DNA from: Sesamum alatum
Lineage: Eukaryota; Streptophyta; Magnoliopsida; Lamiales; Pedaliaceae
DNA length: 64,000 nt
Direction: 5' to 3'
Assembly: GCA_034509735.1 (NCBI GenBank)
Contig: JACGWO010000013.1
Coordinates: forward strand, 17,690,136-17,754,135
Part shown: positions 58,901 through 64,000 of the stretch, piece by piece
Numbering within the stretch: position 1 is the stretch's first letter
How the letters are laid out: each line of letters begins with the position of its first letter
Notes under the pieces: model-generated
Told to the model about the DNA's origin: nothing
Seen by the model: only the letters and a program-made list of their open reading frames with translations
Database searches by the model: none
Program-made: the position numbers and the translations under genes

Positions 58901-59340
58901 TCATCAGTCGGTCCCTCCTGGTTGTACGAAGACCAGAAAGACGGCCCAACGGCATCGAATACCATCCTCTGTGCCCAATCCATCTGAGTCGCATCACCCC
59001 AATGCGAACTACCCTCCTCTTGAACGGGTGGCGTTTGGTGCTGCTGCACAGGGGGCGCTGTCAATGCTTCAAAGTATTCCTACACCTTCTCCTCACCATG
59101 CGAAGTCCAATTATAATACTCTAGCATAAACCCTTTCATACACAAATCAAAATTTACCTCGTCTGGTGTTTTGAACCGTTTGTTTTTGCACTTCTGGCAG
59201 GAACACTTAATCTTGTCTTCGTCCATATATGCATGCTGAGACTGGGCCCATTCTAAAAATGTTGTAACACCATCCTCAAACTCCGGCGTCACACCCAGGA
59301 CGTCTCGATCATACATCCATTTCCTTAACTGTCTTAACAT
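55961..59340 (-). pseudogene. TNP2-type CACTA transposase, 3'-truncated
   Basis: The ATG at 59340 starts the transposase-associated domain (MLRQLRKWMYDRD, CSCQKCKNKRFK). The Transposase_21 region follows (58674-57528, with LGLCTDGFAPHG and LTPYNLPPGMCMKSEYMFL), then DUF4218 (57555-56560, LRMHGMKSHDCHVFMQ, LPYEARVEGPVQYRWMYPFE) and the start of DUF4216 (56581-55961, split by an intron at 56399-56312). In-frame stops occur near 59083 (GEEKV-stop) and 58717 (NIKA-stop), and frames change near 57900 and 57540. DUF4216 ends abruptly at about 55985 after VRGMKIHP; the C-terminus present in element 1 is gone. In living relatives this protein cuts and joins the element ends. Confidence 0.88.
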
Positions 59341-60244
59341 GATTGGTCCTACGTAATTCACAACAGTATGCAATTAAATGACGAGAGTAAATTATATATA
59401 TGCAAAAATAACAGAATTTGGCATACTTACCTGAGCAAAAACACCTATCAATATCAATGCAAAATTCGCGCTCGGTAATTGATATGTTCGATTTTCCGTA
59501 TAAAGAATCAATGGGGGGAGTTACTAATATAAAATGAGTTGGAGAGTAAGTATAAGAACAATGACAAAGAAGGGGGACATATATATATTGGAACAGTCAT
59601 TGGAATATTATGTGGAACACAAAACTAGCCGTTGAAATATAGCCGTTGTTCTAGCTTTAGGAACGGTCTTAGGACAGGCAACAGGAATGGTAAAGTTACC
59701 ATTGTAATATAGCCGTTAGCGCATATTAGGAATGGTATGAGGCACAAAAAAAATGGACCGTTCCTAATTAGAGTACATTTTGGGCCGGTACTTATAACAC
59801 AATTGCACTTACTATATACCCGTAATTTGGAACGGTAATTGCATCACAGTTTTCTCCATGGCGTAAAAGGGCCTCCTGTAGGACTACATTTTGGAACGGT
59901 CAGTCAACCGGTCCAAATTGACACGGTCTTTGGAACACATACAGTAACGGTCAGTGTTCCCGGTCGGCTTGCCGTTCCAAATCTCACACATATGTTCCAA
60001 ATTGAAGTTCAAAATATATCATGGCCCCTTTAGGAACGGTCATAGGTGTACAAATTGGCTTGCCATTTTTGGCACTCTAATAGGAACGGTCTGACCGTTC
60101 CTATTAATTTCTATAACAATTAGCACGACTGTGAGGTCATCAAGGGTTTACCGTTCCATAGCAGTTCTTACAACCGTTCCTACATGGAACGGTAACTGGA
60201 ACGGTCATCCCTAACCGTTCCTATTCGCGCCTTTTTTTGTAGTG
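59341..60244 (-). repeat. Leader and subterminal repeats of CACTA 2 (TNP2 side)
   Basis: Closely matches 9206-10116 of element 1 inverted, including the leader intron (GGTAAGT at 59433-59427 on the - strand) and dense GGAACGGT/ACCGTTCC octamers. Confidence 0.75.
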
Positions 60245-61339
60245 AGTTATTAAGTTCATATTTATTTGATATTCATGAACACATGAGATTAATTAAATGA
60301 AGTATCAATTTATGAGGGTAGAAATTGAAGAGTTAATATTTTACATTAAATGCAATATTAATTAGATTGATTATAGTAGGAGTTAATAAGTCTATTAATT
60401 TACATTCTTATTCTTAACAATAAAAATATCATAAGGATAATTTAGTCAAGTTAAAACATGAAAGAAACTTTTACATGAATTCATACTTTATATAGATAAT
60501 AACAATTTTTTTTTAATATTTATCCAAATTTACAATTATCATTATCTGATGCAAATATACTAGATGCCTTAACATTAAATGTTAAGACACATGGGTACAA
60601 TTATACACCCGAAACTGAATTAATATGTGTATGTTATAGGATATATTATAAACTCCTTCATACTCTTAATCCAAATTGTAGGATACGACTGTATTATCCC
60701 AATCAAAGATTTTTTTCAATTTAAATTCCTAGCATCTCTTAAGGCAACTAAAAAGCTCTCTAGTAAGCCTTCTAATGTTAAAGACTTGAAGGTAATTTGC
60801 ACTGGTCCTATATGTAAAAATTTATAATTGCACTATCCCATATCCTTGGCATCTAAAAATTTTATTACTCTTTCTTAGTAATCAAGGGCTATTGATTCTC
60901 CACTAGTCGTCAAGATTTGTTTAGTTTTTCAAAAATCGAATCGGCCAATATTATAAATTAATCTTGGATTTACATTGGAAATTGTCCATTTATTTAATCC
61001 CTGCAAATTCTTAGGCATCTCATATTCTTCTTTCTTAGAATTTGTAATTGCATTTGCATTTGAAGTATTTAAATATTGCATATTGAGCAATAGAATAAAC
61101 GAATAGGATACAAGACAACAAGTCTTTAGAACAAACAATATTTTTTTAGACAAATTTACACGGCTCTAAGATTAATTAGAAGACAAATAAAATAGAGCGA
61201 AATAGAATTTTCAGAGAATTGGATAATTGAGAAAGAAGTTTCGATTTAAGTAATATTGAAAGTAACTTATCACTCAAAATCCCGAAGGAAGTGTGAGGAT
61301 AGACTTTGTTAATAATCACCCAAAGTGTCTAAAAAGTAA
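60245..61339. other. AT-rich stretch without a supported gene
   Basis: Short frames only. A - strand frame at 60929-61153 has a hydrophobic start but no recognisable family. Nothing else seen. Confidence 0.5.
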
Positions 61340-61767
61340 GGGCAAATTACATCTACCTCCCTTGAGATTTGACATAATTACAAATACCCCCTTGTTGTTT
61401 GAAAAATTACAAATACCCCCATGAAATTTGTAATTTTTAACCAAAGGCCTAAAATTGACTATTTTGCCCTTGAAATTTTTATTAAAATTATAGAAAAATC
61501 GGCCAAGGTAAATTGTATTATTGCTCCTTTGTGTAAAAACTTAAGAACCCTCTCCCTGCACATTGTAGCCCAAATTTTTTTTTAATAATTAAATAAAAAT
61601 AATTCAGTGCATAAGGGAATTTTGGTCAGTTCACCCATAAAAATTGATGGAAATAGGTTATTTGTTAGATGGTTACAAACCTCAGGGGGGGTATTTATGA
61701 TTTTTCAAACAACGAGGGGGTATTTGTAATTATGTCAAACCTCAGGGGAGCTAGATGTAATTTACCC
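61340..61767. mobile_element. MULE-type MITE, family M1 (second copy)
   Basis: 428 bp, ends GGGCAAATTACATCTACCTC and its complement, closely similar to 18010-18441. Flanks AAAAAGTAA / AAAAGGTAT agree at 7 of 9 positions. Confidence 0.7.
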
Positions 61768-61799
61768 AAAAGGTATTTCTTCAACATATTCAATAGTAT

Positions 61800-62374
61800 C
61801 ATATTTTTCGCTGGTCGAGATAATAACTCCAGCGAGGGCCTCCACTTCTCAAATTAGAGAGGAAAATAGCCCAGAAGGCTCAAAAGATAGTAGAGTTGAA
61901 GAAATAAGGATTCAGTCTAATACTATTGTTAAAGGAGTTTATAAGGACTCAAGATTTAATGAAGAATTAACTTTGGAAACAAATTTCTGTTTGTAAATGT
62001 ATATTCCATATTTAATTGATTTTAATACAGAGGTTCCTTTTGTAGACTATTCAAATTTAATAGATTTTAGTTCGGGATCTCCAGCACGAAAACAAATTAG
62101 AGAAGAATTTTTAGAGAAACGGTGGAAACCATTTAGAAGATGGTTCTTTGAAAATTTTCCTTTTAAAATCGGAAAAATGATTTCTGACCAATTTTATAAA
62201 GAATTAGCTATAGGAAATAGGATTGTTGCTTTTATTCCTTGGTTTATACTCAAATATTGCAAACAATATTTGAATGTTTTGGAAAGAAAATATTTTCTAA
62301 ATAATGAAAAAATTATTAATAACATATTTCCACCGCAACAACCATTTAAGTTGAATTCAAATGAAATTAATTAA
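61800..62374 (+). CDS. Unidentified ORF (125 codons) with open upstream frame
   Basis: The ATG at 61997 opens a frame to 62374 with a lysine- and phenylalanine-rich, coding-like composition: ARKQIREEFLEKRWKPFRRW, FENFPFKIGKMI and IVAFIPWFILKYCKQYL. Just upstream (about 61810-61996) another frame, acidic and serine-rich, also looks coding and ends in TAA immediately before the ATG. Neither matches a plant gene family that I can name. The pattern of a charged helix with an aromatic 'F.PWF' segment might come from a gag-like or integrated pararetrovirus-like protein, but this is a guess. No partner domain lies nearby. Confidence 0.3.
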
Positions 62375-62654
62375 GGAGCCATGGCGTAAAGTCATGGGGG
62401 ATCAGGAATATACAAAAATCGCCATAAAATCTGACCATATAAGCGGAAGGCGATCAAAACAATGGAGTATCTTAAATTATGACAGTTATATGGAGAGTTA
62501 AATAAACTGGAAATTAAACTCCTTTCCATTGTGGGGGTAAGTGTGGGTGATTTCAACACTTTAGAGACCGAAATAACAATTAGAAACTTTGGTCTTGAGA
62601 GATGAATTAAAGATGGATTTACATACGGGTTTAGATTTTTTACTACCGACAGAA

Positions 62655-62783
62655 TCAAAGATGCAATATTCTAATATTATTTTTTTATTTCGACAGAATT
62701 AATATTTGCGTAACATTTCCAAGCTGGAAACAATGGTAGGGGTGAACTCATTAAAGGCAGAACAAGAACGGACATTTTCACGG
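62655..62783 (+). repeat. Dispersed repeat also at 5605-5733
   Basis: Second copy of the repeat described at 5605. It lies directly upstream of the L1-like ORF. Confidence 0.5.
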
Positions 62784-63016
62784 GACTGTGATCGACGTAT
62801 CGAGGGTGCTTCTGATGGCTTTCAACTTGGTGCATGGCTTCGGGAACCGAGAGGTCTTGGTGCTTCTTTTAGCCGGGGGTTGAGGACGGAAGGCTGAGGT
62901 AGGGGTGGTCAAGGGAGTCTGGTTATTCGTGAATATCATGGCAGAAGGGGGGGGGGGGCATCTTTTGTTTCAGTCGTGGTGAATCGGGAGCCGGTCAAAG
63001 AAGTGGGTCGAAGCCT

Positions 63017-64000
63017 GTGGAAGTTGCTGGTTGTTCTTCATCTGAGGGGCGGGGGAAGCAACTGTCTCCGGTGAGGAGGAGAGTGGAGCAGTCGCCATGT
63101 GCCAAGGCATCATTACATGCATCGTGGAGGCGATCGGAAAGGGTAAGTGGGAGTGCAGGCGAAGGGGAGCTGTTGGGAGTTGGGGCGCTTGAGGTGGTGG
63201 ACCTTAGTGAAAGGATTGGGCCTAGTGTTGGTAGGCCTAATTCAGTTGAGCAGGGGGTCAAAGAGGGCCTAGGGATTTTACATGTTGGTGTTCAGGCCCG
63301 GTTGGACAGGGTATGTGGAAATTCTTCTTGGGTCGCACGTTTCCCAAATGTTAGAGTGTCGCATGTTCATAGTCCTTATTCTGACCATGCCATTTTGGTT
63401 GTGGAGTGGGATCCATGAGGCATCCGTCAAAGTCAGAGAAGAAAGCATCAGTTTCGATTCGAAGCAAGTTGGCTACAGTCAGATAGTTGTCGGACTGTGG
63501 TTGAGGAAGCTTGGAAGGTGTCTACGGTGTCTGATCCGGAATCTCATTTATTCAATAAAATTCTGTCTTCCAGGTTAGTGTTGTTACGGTGGAGTCGAGA
63601 GGTTTTTCACAAACCAGCTGCTCATGTTCGTAGACTGGAGGAATGTTTCTCCATATTAGAGTCGGGGGCCATTGGTCTTGTAGAAAAAGCTGAAATGGAT
63701 TGTATCCGATATCAGTTAGAGGAGTTTCAAATTAGAGAACGGCTGAAGTGGCAACAACGAAGTAAAGCCCACTGGTTAGCAGACGGGGATGGTAATACTA
63801 AATATTTTCACGCTTATACCTCAGCACATCGTCGACACAATGCTATAACGGGGTTAAGGAATGAGGATGGTGTTTGGTGTGATAAGGAGGTGGATATCCA
63901 GGGCATTCTTCTTCGGTATTTTCAAGGGATCTTCACCTCTACTCGCCCCCCGGACCATGTTATGAATGAGGCTCTAGCAACTATTCAACCTAAAGTTACC
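63017..64000 (+). pseudogene. L1-type LINE ORF2 (partial, runs off the window)
   Basis: From about 63280 the frame reads RLDRVCGNSSWVARFPNVRV and YSDHAILVVEW, the end of an L1 endonuclease. One in-frame TGA (63416-63418) interrupts it, and the same frame then continues open to the window edge. That part reads FRFEASWLQSDSCRTVVEEA, WQQRSKAHWLADGDGNTKYF and IFTSTRPPDH, the conserved linker before the reverse transcriptase. The upstream part of the endonuclease is missing; instead a Gly/Ser/Arg-rich frame (63017-63280), perhaps ORF1-derived, is fused in. The reverse transcriptase itself would lie beyond position 64000. Confidence 0.82.

Larger units (their letters stand above)
46601..60244 (-). 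mobile_element. CACTA/EnSpm element 2 with nested insertions
   Basis: Ends are CACTACAAAAAAATACG at 46601 and CTTTTTTTGTAGTG at 60244. It is the same family as element 1, inverted: the left end here matches the right end of element 1. The expected 3-bp duplication is not seen (TAA before, AGT after). Genes on the - strand are a TNP2 transposase (59340-55961) and a TNPA-like gene (53157-50313 and beyond). Two hAT elements have inserted into the TNPA-like gene. Length is 13,644 bp, of which about 4.2 kb is nested insertion. Confidence 0.88.
46419..60496 (-). mobile_element. Possible small Helitron interrupted by CACTA element 2
   Basis: On the - strand, a CACACA-ACG-TGTGTG hairpin and 11 nt later CTAG end at 46419, with T as the next base. 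A candidate head TCTATATAAAGTATG preceded by A starts at 60496. If both belong together the Helitron is only about 430 bp, split by CACTA 2 (46601-60244). The hairpin is also present, damaged, in the left paralogue near 4965. The pairing of head and tail is unproven. Confidence 0.35.

Noticed and set aside
60929..61153. 74-codon - strand frame with a hydrophobic start
   Set aside because: Signal-peptide-like start but no recognisable domain and no conserved neighbour; too weak to call.
62706..62897. 63-codon frame upstream of the LINE
   Set aside because: Short, no domain, and overlaps the dispersed repeat; probably LINE leader.
1..64000. Search for tRNA, rRNA, CRISPR arrays and bacterial-type genes
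   Set aside because: None seen. The repeats are plant transposon parts and microsatellites, not spaced identical CRISPR repeats.

Overview
This window is plant nuclear DNA, almost certainly from a eudicot. It is AT-rich, its genes have GT-AG introns, and it is packed with plant transposons: CACTA/EnSpm, hAT, Mutator-like (MULE), Helitron, Ty1-copia and L1. I see no prokaryotic operon, tRNA, rRNA or CRISPR array. No species can be named from the sequence alone. All calls come from reading the bases and translations; no alignment or database search was run.

One host gene looks complete: a MATE/DETOXIFICATION transporter at 33957-43511 (+ strand). Its eight exons join in frame to 485 codons plus a stop. 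Its first intron is about 7.4 kb and holds a decayed antisense copia element (34316-41371). A second host locus, a TPR-domain gene on the - strand (about 20040-24590), is dead. A copia-type element (20798-23949) with identical-length LTRs and a perfect 5-bp target duplication sits in one of its exons. That element has lost nearly all of gag-pol and carries fragments of two unrelated host genes, an early nodulin-like phytocyanin and the organellar TsaD/Qri7-type threonylcarbamoyltransferase (GCP1).

Layout from the left: 1-450 and 4314-5157 are two halves of a CACTA-like repeat, split by a Helitron (451-4313) that has five head-like termini and one tail. The paralogous copy at 44478-46600 preserves the empty insertion site. 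From 9206 to 16783 lies an internally deleted CACTA element with a perfect TGA duplication. From 18010 to 25430 come a MULE MITE, a GC-rich island, the TPR/copia locus and another MITE. From 25583 to 30768 is a second Helitron-like region with two nested MULE elements, followed by a hAT-like element and a long-TIR element with a zinc-finger-type pseudogene. The MATE gene follows, then a small CACTA MITE with a perfect TTC duplication.

The right third (46601-60244) is a second, larger CACTA element of the same family as the first but in inverse orientation. Two hAT elements sit in its TNPA-like gene. One of them contains a Pack-MULE (48755-49779) with a fragment of a phytyl-ester-synthase-like gene, giving three levels of nesting. 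The two CACTA copies have complementary deletions in the transposase gene. The window ends with a MITE, an unidentified 125-codon ORF and the start of an L1-type ORF2 that runs off the right edge.

The main theme is host-gene capture by three kinds of transposon within 64 kb. A copia element carries ENODL and GCP1 pieces, a CACTA-like repeat carries an exon-intron piece of the MATE gene 2.3 kb away, and a MULE carries a PES piece.
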